Assembly: GCA_910584235.1 (NCBI GenBank)
Contig: CAJTZD010000012.1
Coordinates: 31,485-95,484 of the forward strand
Source of the DNA: an uncultured Acetatifactor sp.
Lineage (GTDB): Bacteria; Bacillota; Clostridia; Lachnospirales; Lachnospiraceae
DNA length: 64,000 nt
Reading direction: 5' to 3'
Part shown: piece after piece, positions 43,662 through 51,069 of the stretch
How the letters are laid out: each line of letters opens with the position of its first letter
Numbering within the stretch: position 1 is the first letter of the stretch
Program-made: the position numbers and the translations under genes
Notes under the pieces: generated by a model
The model's input: the letters and a program-made list of their open reading frames with translations, nothing else
Databases searched by the model: none
What the model was told of the DNA's origin: nothing

Positions 43662-43991
43662 TCACTCGGCCCTTTCTCTCTCTTTCAGTTGTCTGCTTAT
43701 CACATCCGCTAATCCCGCATCGCACACGCCAAGCGATGACCTGAAGTCCTTTCCGATAGCCTTTCCCAATTCTTCTTTGGTCCCGTAAATTTCCACCGGA
43801 ACCCCGTAATAAGAACATTTATCGGTAAACAGCTTCCTGGTATTGCCCGACGCATCCTCCGCAACGATCACCAGCATGGCGGAGCCATTTCTGATTGCAT
43901 CCAGTGTCTGAAATTCGCCGCTGACCAGATTGCGTCCTTTCATGGCGATTCCCAAAAGCGATAAAACTCTATTCTGCTTCAAGCTTTTCAA
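43662..43991 (-). CDS. L7Ae-family ribosomal protein-like RNA-binding protein (YlxQ)
   Basis: The 109-residue protein has the L7Ae/L30e fold pattern: LGIAMKGRNLVSGEFQTLDAI near residues 13-33, AMLVIVAEDASGNTRKL near 38-54 and YGVPVEIYGTKEELGKAIG near 62-80. Such proteins bind kink-turn RNA; the role of the bacterial nusA-infB version is not settled. It overlaps the end of ylxR by 23 nt and ends 20 nt before infB. Confidence 0.9.
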   Translation of the reverse strand: MKSLKQNRVLSLLGIAMKGRNLVSGEFQTLDAIRNGSAMLVIVAEDASGNTRKLFTDKCSYYGVPVEIYGTKEELGKAIGKDFRSSLGVCDAGLADVISRQLKERERAE

Positions 43992-44241
43992 ACTCCCCCT
44001 CTAAAGTATCATATACTTCGCTTGGAATACTCATTTTGAAGGAGCGCTCCAGACCTTTATTCTTTCTGGCTTTGAGCAGGCATTCCCTGCTCTTACAAAC
44101 ATATGCGCCTCTTCCGTTCTTCTTGCCTGTTATGTCCAGACATATCTCATTTTCGGCTGTCTTCAGGACTCTCATCATGTCCCGCTTCCCTTTCATCTCA
44201 CCGCATCCCACACACTGCCTCAAAGGAACCTTTTTTGCCAT
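43969..44241 (-). CDS. rnpM: YlxR (RnpM) RNA-binding protein
   Basis: The 90-residue protein has the YlxR pattern: VPLRQCVGCGEMKGKRDMMR at the N-terminus with a CxxC pair, then GRGAYVCKSRECLLKARKN near residues 45-63. YlxR was recently described as a modulator of RNase P activity (RnpM). It lies 8 nt after nusA and overlaps the L7Ae-like gene, the standard arrangement in Firmicutes. Confidence 0.92.
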   Translation of the reverse strand: MAKKVPLRQCVGCGEMKGKRDMMRVLKTAENEICLDITGKKNGRGAYVCKSRECLLKARKNKGLERSFKMSIPSEVYDTLEGEFEKLEAE

Positions 44242-44249
44242 AAAATCTT

Positions 44250-45524
44250 TTACTCCTCATACTCCCCGGCCTGCGCGAAACCGTCCGCTTCCTCCGCATA
44301 GCCCTCTTCCGGCATCATACCGCTTTCCTCTGCATATTCATCATATTCCTGAACGTCGGCGGTTTCGACCTCCTGTGCGTATTCATACGGGGCGTCCCGG
44401 ACTTCCTCCTCATAGCCCTCGTAATCCTCATACTCTCCGTAATCCTCCTCCAGATAATCCTCGTACCGGAAGCCCGGAGCATCTTTCGCCTGGGTCTCTG
44501 ACTTGATGTCAATCTTGTATCCTGTCAGCCGGGCCGCAAGCCTGGCGTTCTGTCCCTCCTTGCCGATGGCTAAGGACAGCTGGTAATCCGGCACCACCAC
44601 CTTGGCTGTCTTGTCGTCCGGATCCGCGAACACTGCCACGATCTTGGCGGGAGATAAGGCATTTTGGATCAGATTGCCCGGATTCTCGTCCCAGTTCACA
44701 ATGTCTATCTTCTCGCCCCTAAGCTCATCCACAATGGCGTTCACTCTGGCGCCGTTCATGCCCACGCAGGCTCCCACCGGATCCACATTGGGATTGTTGC
44801 TCCACACTGCGATCTTGGTCCGGCTCCCCGCCTCTCTGGCAATGCTCTTGATCTCCACGGTGCCGTCCTTGATCTCCGTCACCTCGGACTCGAACAGGCG
44901 CTTCACCAGTTCCGGATGAGTGCGGCTCACATTGATACGGGGACCTTTCGGCGTGTTCTTCACCTCCAGGATATACACCTTGATGCGCTCCGTAGGCCGG
45001 AATACCTCACCTTTCACCTGCTCGCTCTCGCTTAGCATGGCGTCCGCCTTGCCTAAGTTAATGCTGATGTTCCTGCCTAAGTACCGCTGTACCACGCCGG
45101 TGACTACATCCTTTTCTTTCTCATAGTACTGATTATAGACAACGCTTCTCTCTTCCTCGCGTATTTTCTGCAGAATGACGTTCTTGGCGTTCTGGGTGGC
45201 GATGCGCCCGAATTCCTTGGATTTGATCTCTACATGAATCAGATCGCCCGCCTGCGCCATGGAGGAAATCTCTCTTGCATCGTCCAGGGAAATCTGCAGA
45301 ACCGGGTCCTCCACATCCTCTGCCGAGGGCATGACTTCTTTCTCCGCATATACCAGGAAGTCGCAGGTCTCTCGGTCTATCTCCACATGCATGTTGTCCG
45401 CCTTGCCAAAGTGATTCTTGCAGGCGGTCAGCAGCGAGTTCTCGATGGCCTCGAATAAGGTCTCCTTGCTGATTTCCTTTTCCCTTTCCAAAATATCAAG
45501 AGCCTCCATCAATTCCTTGTTCAT
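44250..45524 (-). CDS. nusA: Transcription termination/antitermination protein NusA, with acidic C-terminal tail
   Basis: The 424-residue protein has an N-terminal RNA polymerase-binding domain (about 1-130; LMEALDILEREKEISKETL), an S1 domain (near 135-200), and two KH domains (near 200-345; VDPVGACVGMNGARVNAIVD and LSLAIGKEGQNARLAARLTG). The last 75 residues are a highly acidic, Tyr-rich tail. I chose the ATG at 45524, with GGAGG 5 nt upstream; two in-frame ATGs lie 3 and 12 nt earlier. NusA controls pausing, termination and rRNA antitermination. It is the second gene of the operon after rimP. Confidence 0.96.
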   Translation of the reverse strand: MNKELMEALDILEREKEISKETLFEAIENSLLTACKNHFGKADNMHVEIDRETCDFLVYAEKEVMPSAEDVEDPVLQISLDDAREISSMAQAGDLIHVEIKSKEFGRIATQNAKNVILQKIREEERSVVYNQYYEKEKDVVTGVVQRYLGRNISINLGKADAMLSESEQVKGEVFRPTERIKVYILEVKNTPKGPRINVSRTHPELVKRLFESEVTEIKDGTVEIKSIAREAGSRTKIAVWSNNPNVDPVGACVGMNGARVNAIVDELRGEKIDIVNWDENPGNLIQNALSPAKIVAVFADPDDKTAKVVVPDYQLSLAIGKEGQNARLAARLTGYKIDIKSETQAKDAPGFRYEDYLEEDYGEYEDYEGYEEEVRDAPYEYAQEVETADVQEYDEYAEESGMMPEEGYAEEADGFAQAGEYEE

Positions 45525-45568
45525 CATTTCCTCCATTCCGGCTGTTTGCCAATCCTTTTGCTTTTCTC

Positions 45569-46033
45569 TCAGAAATCTATTGCCAGGCGGACCTGCGCCA
45601 CATCCGTGCGCCTGAAAGTCCTCGCCGTCTCTCCCTCCAGTATAGTGATACTGTCCTTGTCAACCCCCTCCAGCACACCCGCAAACTCCCTGCATTTGTC
45701 AACGGGCTTATAGAGCTTGATCTCCACCTCCCGGCCCATGGCCGCCTGGAGATGCTTCTCTTTCTTCAGGGCACGGCCCAGTCCGGGGCTGCTGACCTCC
45801 AGCACATAGGCGTCCGCGATGAAATCCTCCCTGTCCAAGGCATCCGAAAGGGCCCGGCTCACATTCTCGCAGTCCTGGATATTCACCCCTTCCGGTTTAT
45901 CGATATAGGCGCAGAGATGGTAATCCGCACCCTCTTTTACATATTCCACATCATAGACAGACACCCCATATTCCCGCGCTATGGGTTCCAACAGTGCCTG
46001 CGTCCTGGTTTCGTACTCTTCTCTACGCGACAT
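45569..46033 (-). CDS. rimP: Ribosome maturation factor RimP
   Basis: The 154-residue protein has the RimP pattern: EYGVSVYDVEYVKEGADYHL near residues 19-38, INIQDCENVSRALS near 55-68 and VSSPGLGRALKKEKHL near 85-99, then an SH3-like C-terminal domain. It helps early assembly of the 30S head. It is the first gene of the nine-gene translation operon. GGAGGG lies 5 nt upstream of the ATG. Confidence 0.95.
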   Translation of the reverse strand: MSRREEYETRTQALLEPIAREYGVSVYDVEYVKEGADYHLCAYIDKPEGVNIQDCENVSRALSDALDREDFIADAYVLEVSSPGLGRALKKEKHLQAAMGREVEIKLYKPVDKCREFAGVLEGVDKDSITILEGETARTFRRTDVAQVRLAIDF

Positions 46034-46094
46034 TCCAACCCTCCGTCCGACGTCTGCGGCTCCGGATCTTCCGGAAAATACTTCCTACATGCAA

Positions 46095-46122
46095 GTAAGA
46101 GTGGCTTGCAAGCCACTCTTAC
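46095..46122 (-). repeat. Perfect 28-nt palindrome in the rimP leader
   Basis: The two 14-nt arms are perfect inverse complements with a central TTGCAA, so the RNA can form a hairpin of 11-12 bp with a small loop. It lies about 25 nt downstream of the expected start point of the rimP promoter and about 60 nt ahead of the gene. The core GGCTTGCAAGCC also occurs in the hairpin at 28232-28264. Confidence 0.7.
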
Positions 46123-46145
46123 CTTAAATCATCATTTACAAATCT

Positions 46146-46174
46146 ACTTTAGACCCAAACGTAAAGTTTGTCAA
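46146..46174 (-). promoter_or_regulatory. Promoter of the rimP-nusA-infB-ribF operon
   Basis: A perfect TTGACA and TAAAGT are separated by 17 nt on the minus strand, about 110 nt ahead of rimP. Confidence 0.6.
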
Positions 46175-46203
46175 TAGGTTTGTTAAATTTTTGTAAATAA
46201 TTT

Positions 46204-46968
46204 TCATATACTGTCCGGCTTTTGGCTATCCTGTTCCCCAAAGCTCTCGCTCCCTGCGCATTCTTCCTCTCCCACGTACACGATCTCCAGATTTCCAAAA
46301 TTCACGGAACCGCCGATGTAGAGCACATCCTCGCCAAAGGGATTGCCTTTTCCCTTTTCGGCCACGTTGCCGAAAGCAGTCCCCACATTCAGCACCACTT
46401 TCCATACGCCGGGAACGTAAATCACAATGTTGCCGAAAGAGGTTTCCACATTTACCTCTGCCATATGGTTCTTCAGCAGGGTCTCCGTAAAGTACAGCTG
46501 CAAGGAGCCAAAGGTATTTTCCGCGTCCACCTTGCCCACCATCCCGGAGAGGTATTTGGTGGATTCCCCGAAAGTGTTCTCATAGGATACATAGTCGCCG
46601 TCCCTGTCGCACTCCAGCACGCCTTTTCTCTGCCATTTCCCGCCTCCCGGATGCTTATGGCCCTGGCCGAACCTGGGAAACAACAGCTTCAGCCCCATGT
46701 TTCCCAGCAGGGCGGCTCCCAGCACCGGCCAGGGCGTGATGGCCTCCAGGCCCAGCAGCTCGTCGTTTACGATGATCAGGGCTGCCAGCGGGAAGATAAT
46801 CTGATCAAAGTTTCTCCTTGCAATCCCCTTGAGCAGGATCGCGAGCAGGCCTATGTTGAATATGATAGGCCAAAAGCCGACCCCCTCCAGATACCCCAGC
46901 CTGCCGAGCAGCAGCGCAGCTGCCGCCGCCAAAAGCACAATACCCCAAAATACATTCTTATTTCTCAT
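46204..46968 (-). CDS. LiaF-like membrane protein
   Basis: The 254-residue protein has four membrane segments in its N-terminal half (about residues 8-110; WGIVLLAAAAALLLGRLG first) and a soluble beta-rich C-terminal half resembling the LiaF C-terminal domain: YVSYENTFGESTKYLSG, VNVETSFGNIVIYVPG and a later FGNLEIVYVGE. LiaF-type proteins sense or dampen cell-envelope stress signalling. It lies 42 nt after a LytTR regulator and is probably co-transcribed and controlled by it. No LiaR/LiaS two-component pair is present. Confidence 0.8.
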   Translation of the reverse strand: MRNKNVFWGIVLLAAAAALLLGRLGYLEGVGFWPIIFNIGLLAILLKGIARRNFDQIIFPLAALIIVNDELLGLEAITPWPVLGAALLGNMGLKLLFPRFGQGHKHPGGGKWQRKGVLECDRDGDYVSYENTFGESTKYLSGMVGKVDAENTFGSLQLYFTETLLKNHMAEVNVETSFGNIVIYVPGVWKVVLNVGTAFGNVAEKGKGNPFGEDVLYIGGSVNFGNLEIVYVGEEECAGSESFGEQDSQKPDSI

Positions 46969-47010
46969 CTATCCTTACCTCTTTTCCGATTAATTGCAGC
47001 CGTTTATCCG

Positions 47011-47472
47011 TCACATTCCCAGTTTTCTGTCTTTTACCCGATCTGTCACTGCCTTGAAATAAGCCCTGGAAACCATTACTTTCTTCCTGGTTCCCGTAAA
47101 TTCCATGACGCTGGAGGCGGTCAGATTTCTGGTGATGGAGTACACGAAATCCAGATTGGCGATGGTGGACTTGGATATCCGCATAAAGTTTCCCGGCAGC
47201 AGCTCCTCCAGCTCATAAAGCTTGTGACCGCAAAGGAAGATCCTGTCCGCCGTATGGGCCCGTATGTCCCGCCCCTCCGTCTCAAAGAAATAGATTTCTT
47301 CCATAGGTACAAAAAATTCGGTCTCGCCGTTTTTAAGCGAAAGGCATCTCTTTGCGTTGCCCTGTTTTGTTATGTAATTCTGGAGGGCTATGACAGAGTC
47401 GCTTAAGCTAGGACAGCGGATGGTCACTTCCTCCTCCGCAAGCCCCTCGTCGATCTCAATTTTTACTTTCAT
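47011..47472 (-). CDS. LytTR-domain transcriptional regulator
   Basis: The 153-residue protein has a short N-terminal segment (about 1-50) without a receiver domain and a C-terminal LytTR DNA-binding domain: YFFETEGRDIRAHTADRIFL near residues 67-87, LPGNFMRISKSTIANLDFVY near 98-117 and VMVSRAYFKAVTDRV. I chose the ATG at 47472, with AGGGGAAA upstream; the open frame extends 101 codons further through intergenic DNA and should not be used. It pairs with a LiaF-like gene, as do other small stand-alone LytTR regulators with membrane partners. Confidence 0.88.
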   Translation of the reverse strand: MKVKIEIDEGLAEEEVTIRCPSLSDSVIALQNYITKQGNAKRCLSLKNGETEFFVPMEEIYFFETEGRDIRAHTADRIFLCGHKLYELEELLPGNFMRISKSTIANLDFVYSITRNLTASSVMEFTGTRKKVMVSRAYFKAVTDRVKDRKLGM

Positions 47473-47533
47473 TTCGTTTCCCCTGCTTCCTCGGCGCAGC
47501 CTTTGGCTTCCGGGATTTTTTATCCATAGCCTC

Positions 47534-47561
47534 AGTATATAGGAAATCTCAAATCTGTAAA
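47534..47561 (-). promoter_or_regulatory. Promoter of the LytTR-LiaF-like operon
   Basis: TTTACA and TATACT are separated by 16 nt on the minus strand, about 60 nt ahead of the LytTR start codon. Confidence 0.55.
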
Positions 47562-47590
47562 TGCATTTTGTGTAAGAGGTAAGTTTTGAC

Positions 47591-47628
47591 GTATAAAAAG
47601 ACAGCATGCGGCTATCAGAGAATGCTGT
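47591..47628 (-). terminator. Rho-independent terminator after the DUF3006-like gene
   Basis: On the minus strand ACAGCAT pairs with ATGCTGT and CTTTTTATAC follows. The stem begins inside the last codons of the small gene. Confidence 0.55.
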
Positions 47629-47785
47629 ATTCCATCCACTCGTAGAGGAGCCTGGTTCCCTCTGTGGTCTCCGGCGGCAGCAGGGCCCTGGCCACCAGCT
47701 TTGGTTCGTCGGACTCTGTATCCGTGCGTTTGAGATTGGCATAGTCTCCGTCGATGGACACGACCACATATTCAAATCTGTTCAT
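47615..47785 (-). CDS. Small DUF3006-like protein
   Basis: This is a 56-residue frame with AGGAGG 9 nt upstream of its ATG. The product has a short beta-type domain: FEYVVVSIDGDYANLKRTD, then LVARALLPPETTEGTRLLYE. The order of a DGDYA-like turn, then LLP and then EGxxL resembles DUF3006, a small family of unknown function. It has its own promoter and terminator, so it is a single-gene unit. An in-frame ATG three codons earlier overlaps the ribosome binding site and is unlikely. Confidence 0.75.
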   Translation of the reverse strand: MNRFEYVVVSIDGDYANLKRTDTESDEPKLVARALLPPETTEGTRLLYEWMEYSIL

Positions 47786-47830
47786 TTTTGTCATCCTCCT
47801 ATACTAAAGTTGCTTCCAAAGTACAGTTCT

Positions 47831-47858
47831 ATTATACCGCTGTTACGCCAAAAAGCAA
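47831..47858 (-). promoter_or_regulatory. Promoter of the DUF3006-like small gene
   Basis: TTGCTT and a perfect TATAAT are separated by 16 nt on the minus strand. Confidence 0.6.
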
Positions 47859-47928
47859 TCCTCTGCGCGGCCGGCCGCCGAAGAAAGCGCACAGTATTCC
47901 GAAACCATGCTGCTGATTTAAAGCGGTA

Positions 47929-47980
47929 AAAAGGAGCCGGCGCTCAGGCGGACTATTATTCCGTCTTCGCTCCGGCTCCC
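47929..47980 (-). terminator. Rho-independent terminator of groESL
   Basis: On the minus strand GGAGCCGG pairs with CCGGCTCC and TTTTTACC follows, about 40 nt after the groEL stop codon. Confidence 0.85.
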
Positions 47981-48021
47981 GTAAAATCATCTGTTAGCCG
48001 TATTCAATTCAGTCCGGCAGA

Positions 48022-49647
48022 TTACATCATGCCGCCCATTCCGCCTGCGCCTGCGGGCATTGCGGGAGTCTCTTCTTTGATGTTGGCCACAACGCTCTCG
48101 GTGGTCAGCAAAGTGCTCGCCACGCTGGTAGCATTCTGCAGGGCGCTTCTGGTCACCTTTGCGGGATCCAGGATGCCTGCTTTCACCATGTCCACATACT
48201 CCTCTTTCAGCACGTCGAAGCCTACGCCTGCCTCGGACTCGCGCACCTTATTGATGATGACGCTGCCCTCTAAGCCAGCGTTGGCGGCGATATGATACAG
48301 AGGGGACTCCAGGGCTTTCAGGACCAGACTAGCGCCTGTCTTCTCGTCGCCCTCCAGGGTCTCGGCCAGCTTGGCTACTTCCTTGGCCGCATGGATATAA
48401 GCGGAACCGCCGCCGCAGATAATGCCCTCTTCCACGGCTGCCCTTGTGGCTGCCAGAGCGTCCTCCATGCGGAGCTTAGCCTCTTTCATCTCGGTCTCGG
48501 TAGCTGCGCCTACGCGGATCACGGCAACGCCGCCTGCCAGCTTGGCCAGTCTCTCCTGAAGCTTCTCTCTGTCGAAGTCGGAAGTGGTCTCCTCGATCTG
48601 CTTCCTGATCTGTCCGATGCGGGCCTGGATCTCGTCCTTGTCGCCCTCGCCGTCCACGATGACAGTGTTTTCTTTCTGAACCTTTACGGACTTTGCATGG
48701 CCCAGCATATCCATGGTGGCGTCTTTGAGTTCATACCCCAAGTCGGAGCTGATGACGGTGCCGCCGGTAAGGATAGCGATATCCTGCAGCATGTCTTTTC
48801 TCCTGTCGCCGTAGCCGGGCGCCTTTACAGCCACTACATTGAATGTGCCGCGCAGCTTGTTCACGATCAGGGTGGTAAGAGCCTCGCCCTCCACGTCCTC
48901 GGCGATGATTAAAAGCTTGGCGCCGGACTGCACGATCTGCTCCAGAATGGGCAGGATCTCCTGAATATTGGAAATCTTCTTGTCTGTGATCAGGATGCAG
49001 GGATTCTCTAAAGTGGCCTCCATCTTGTCCATGTCCGTAGCCATGTAAGCGGAAATATAGCCTCTGTCAAACTGCATGCCCTCTACCAGGTCAAGCTCGG
49101 TCTGCATAGTCTTGGACTCTTCGATGGTGATGACGCCGTCTCCGCTGACTTTCTCCATGGCGTCCGCAACCAGCTGTCCCACTTCCTCATCCCCTGCGGA
49201 GATGGCGGCAACTCTTGCGATATGCTCCTTGCCGTTTACTTTCTGGCTCATCTTGGAGATGGCTTCCACGGCGCACTCGGTGGCTTTCTTCATGCCCTTT
49301 CTCAGGATGATGGGGTTGGCGCCTGCGGCCAGGTTCTTGATACCTGCGTTTACCATGGCCTGTGCCAGGACGGTAGCCGTGGTGGTGCCGTCGCCGGCCA
49401 CGTCGTTGGTCTTGGTGGCCACTTCCTTTACAAGCTGTGCGCCCATGTTCTCAAATGCGTCCGCCAGCTCGATCTCTTTTGCGATGGTTACACCGTCGTT
49501 GGTGATCAGGGGAGCGCCGAAAGATTTGTCCAGTACCACGTTTCTTCCCTTAGGTCCAAGGGTCACTCTCACGGTGTCGCTTAACTGGTTGACACCGGAC
49601 TCTAATGCTGCACGGGCTTCCGCACCGTATTTAATTTCTTTTGCCAT
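48022..49647 (-). CDS. groL: Chaperonin GroEL
   Basis: The 541-residue chaperonin subunit is complete: DTVRVTLGPKGRNVVLDKSF near residues 23-42, DVAGDGTTTATVLAQAMV near 83-100, GGVAVIRVGAATETEMKEAK near 402-421 and the Gly/Met-rich tail ending GGMGGMM. I chose the ATG at 49647, with GGAGG 10 nt upstream; the frame is open 12 codons earlier. It forms the 14-subunit folding chamber with GroES. Confidence 0.99.
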   Translation of the reverse strand: MAKEIKYGAEARAALESGVNQLSDTVRVTLGPKGRNVVLDKSFGAPLITNDGVTIAKEIELADAFENMGAQLVKEVATKTNDVAGDGTTTATVLAQAMVNAGIKNLAAGANPIILRKGMKKATECAVEAISKMSQKVNGKEHIARVAAISAGDEEVGQLVADAMEKVSGDGVITIEESKTMQTELDLVEGMQFDRGYISAYMATDMDKMEATLENPCILITDKKISNIQEILPILEQIVQSGAKLLIIAEDVEGEALTTLIVNKLRGTFNVVAVKAPGYGDRRKDMLQDIAILTGGTVISSDLGYELKDATMDMLGHAKSVKVQKENTVIVDGEGDKDEIQARIGQIRKQIEETTSDFDREKLQERLAKLAGGVAVIRVGAATETEMKEAKLRMEDALAATRAAVEEGIICGGGSAYIHAAKEVAKLAETLEGDEKTGASLVLKALESPLYHIAANAGLEGSVIINKVRESEAGVGFDVLKEEYVDMVKAGILDPAKVTRSALQNATSVASTLLTTESVVANIKEETPAMPAGAGGMGGMM

Positions 49648-49757
49648 GATAATCATGCCTCCGTTTTTATATGATTTATTCAAAAACTTGCTTAGACTCC
49701 ATTCCTCTGGTCCCGAATCAGCCCCAGGCGAAAAACTCTGTTTATTTCTTCAAAGAA

Positions 49758-49775
49758 CTTGGGAAGTCTCCCAAG
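49758..49775 (-). other. Hairpin between groES and groEL
   Basis: CTTGGGA and TCCCAAG form a 7-bp stem with a 4-nt loop in the gap of 172 nt. AAGAACTTG is present as a direct repeat on both sides. It may be an mRNA processing or stability element. Confidence 0.45.
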
Positions 49776-49819
49776 AACTTGAGAAATCCCGGATCCGGAA
49801 CTTTCCATCTTAAGCCTCT

Positions 49820-50107
49820 TTAGTTCTCAATCACCGCCAGGATATCGTTCTGCTTCACTACGATGAACTCTTCCTCGTCAAGCTTCACTTCGGTGCCGGC
49901 GTACTTGGAGTAGATCACGTTGTCGCCCACCTTTACCTCCATCTTCACTTCCTTGCCGTCCACCACGCCGCCGGGGCCTACCGCAACCACTTCCGCCTGC
50001 TGGGGCTTCTCCTTGCTCTGTCCGGGAAGCACGATGCCGGATTTTGTGGTCTCTTCCGCAACTAACTGCTTTAATACGACTCTGTCACCTAAGGGTACTA
50101 GTTTCAT
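49820..50107 (-). CDS. groES: Co-chaperonin GroES
   Basis: The 95-residue lid subunit is complete: LVPLGDRVVLKQLVAEETTK at the start, SGIVLPGQSKEKPQQAEV with the mobile loop near residues 22-40, VGDNVIYSKYAGTEVKLD near 60-77 and the end VKQNDILAVIEN. AGGAGGCAATTATC precedes the ATG. It is the first gene of the groESL operon and lies behind a perfect CIRCE operator. Confidence 0.99.
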   Translation of the reverse strand: MKLVPLGDRVVLKQLVAEETTKSGIVLPGQSKEKPQQAEVVAVGPGGVVDGKEVKMEVKVGDNVIYSKYAGTEVKLDEEEFIVVKQNDILAVIEN

Positions 50108-50176
50108 GATAATTGCCTCCTGTTGTCTGCATTTTTTGATTACAGGGTTCGCAGAGCGGTCCCTGTAATATATCTG

Positions 50177-50203
50177 TTAGCACTCATTTGGTTTGAGTGC
50201 TAA
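50177..50203 (-). promoter_or_regulatory. CIRCE operator (HrcA-binding site)
   Basis: TTAGCACTC-N9-GAGTGCTAA is a perfect CIRCE inverted repeat between the groES promoter and gene. HrcA, encoded elsewhere, would repress groESL here until heat shock. Confidence 0.98.
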
Positions 50204-50215
50204 TCACTGAAACAT

Positions 50216-50244
50216 ATAATAGTTTTATATGGAAATCTTTGCAA
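50216..50244 (-). promoter_or_regulatory. Promoter of groESL
   Basis: TTGCAA and TATTAT are separated by 17 nt on the minus strand, directly upstream of the CIRCE element. The next 220 bases upstream (50245-50468) are AT-rich and hold no recognised gene start. Confidence 0.75.
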
Positions 50245-50468
50245 ATATATTCACGGATAGCCAAAGTAATTTTCTTTCTTTTTTCTCTCGTTTTCTCTTA
50301 TTTTCTCCCGTTTTCTCACTTTCTTCCCATTGGTCTGATTTAATATTTATTTTAGAAATCTATTCTTTTTTCCGCTATTTTCGCCGATATATCTTATAAC
50401 AAGATACTGTTGAAATACACATCCAAGGAGGGATTAACGGAGCAAACGGAATTCAAAGTTATTTCAAA

Positions 50469-50690
50469 GTGTATCCGGTTCAGATGGTATCCGGCGTGTC
50501 GAAGCCGAAAAGGGAGAAGAGAGGCTCCGGGCAGCAGCAGTCCCGCTCCTCCTGCTCCCACGTATTCGCCGCCACCCTCGAAAGGGCTGCCGAGCAGGAC
50601 GCCCCAAAGGAGTGCTACACTGTCACCTATGACAGAAGCAGCAAGCTCCAGACCTATTATTACCGCCAGTCCAAAGAGTATACTTTCTGA
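50469..50690 (+). CDS. Small plus-strand protein of unknown function, start uncertain
   Basis: The open frame ends at 50690 and its last 40 codons look coding by codon choice (VFAATLERAAEQDAPKECYT, then YYYRQSKEYTF). A GTG at 50469 or an ATG at 50484 could start it, but neither has a ribosome binding site. The frame stays open back to about 50400 and reads like a natural N-terminus there (EIHIQGGINGANGIQSYFK), but no ATG, GTG or TTG is in frame. A strong hairpin terminator follows at 50713. It may be a real gene with an unusual start or one that lost its start codon. Confidence 0.4.
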   Translation: MYPVQMVSGVSKPKREKRGSGQQQSRSSCSHVFAATLERAAEQDAPKECYTVTYDRSSKLQTYYYRQSKEYTF

Positions 50691-51069
50691 AACCCGCTTC
50701 CCGGGAGGGAACGCAAAGAAACAGGCATGTGCGCAGAGCATATGCCTGTTTCTTTGCCACTTTTCCTTTTATCAAATCGTACTGTAAATACTCTTTTCTT
50801 TCATCACGGCATCTGCATACAAAATCAATCCACTCCGTTAAGTCCTCTCCAAAGGATTTGCATATCAATCCGTCCATATCCTCCGCCATGTCATATACTG
50901 TGACGATTGCTCTGTCCGCACCGTAAATATCAGCTTTTCTCCTTGCCCACCTCTCAGCCTGTTCCTTTACTGTTGTCGCATAAAATCCTTTTCCAAAATC
51001 CAGCGACCGAAAAGAATGTTCCGTATCCGGATGTTTTACAATCACATTTGAACCGTGATAAACAATCAT
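50623..51069 (-). pseudogene. DUF3990 protein, C-terminus truncated and replaced
   Basis: The first 105 residues match DUF3990: MIVYHGSNVIVKHPDTEHSF, then LDFGKGFYATTVKEQAERWA, then DLTEWIDFVCRCRDERKEYL and QYDLIKGKVA. At about position 50760 the family pattern stops and the frame runs through a terminator hairpin and antisense into the small plus-strand ORF for about 40 further codons. The usual C-terminal third is missing. The YHGS and GFYAT segments resemble ADP-ribosyltransferase-like folds, which is my recollection for this family, not a proven activity. The ATG overlaps the DUF3791 stop as ATGA. Confidence 0.7.
50713..50757. terminator. Perfect 16-bp hairpin, convergent terminator
   Basis: GCAAAGAAACAGGCAT and its exact inverse complement are separated by 13 nt. 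On the plus strand TTTTCCTTTT follows within a few bases. It is the likely end of the small plus-strand gene and lies at the point where the DUF3990 gene loses similarity to its family. Confidence 0.75.

Noticed and set aside
50394..50741. A 115-codon minus-strand frame beside the DUF3990 gene
   Set aside because: It is antisense to the better-supported small plus-strand frame and reads across a terminator hairpin.
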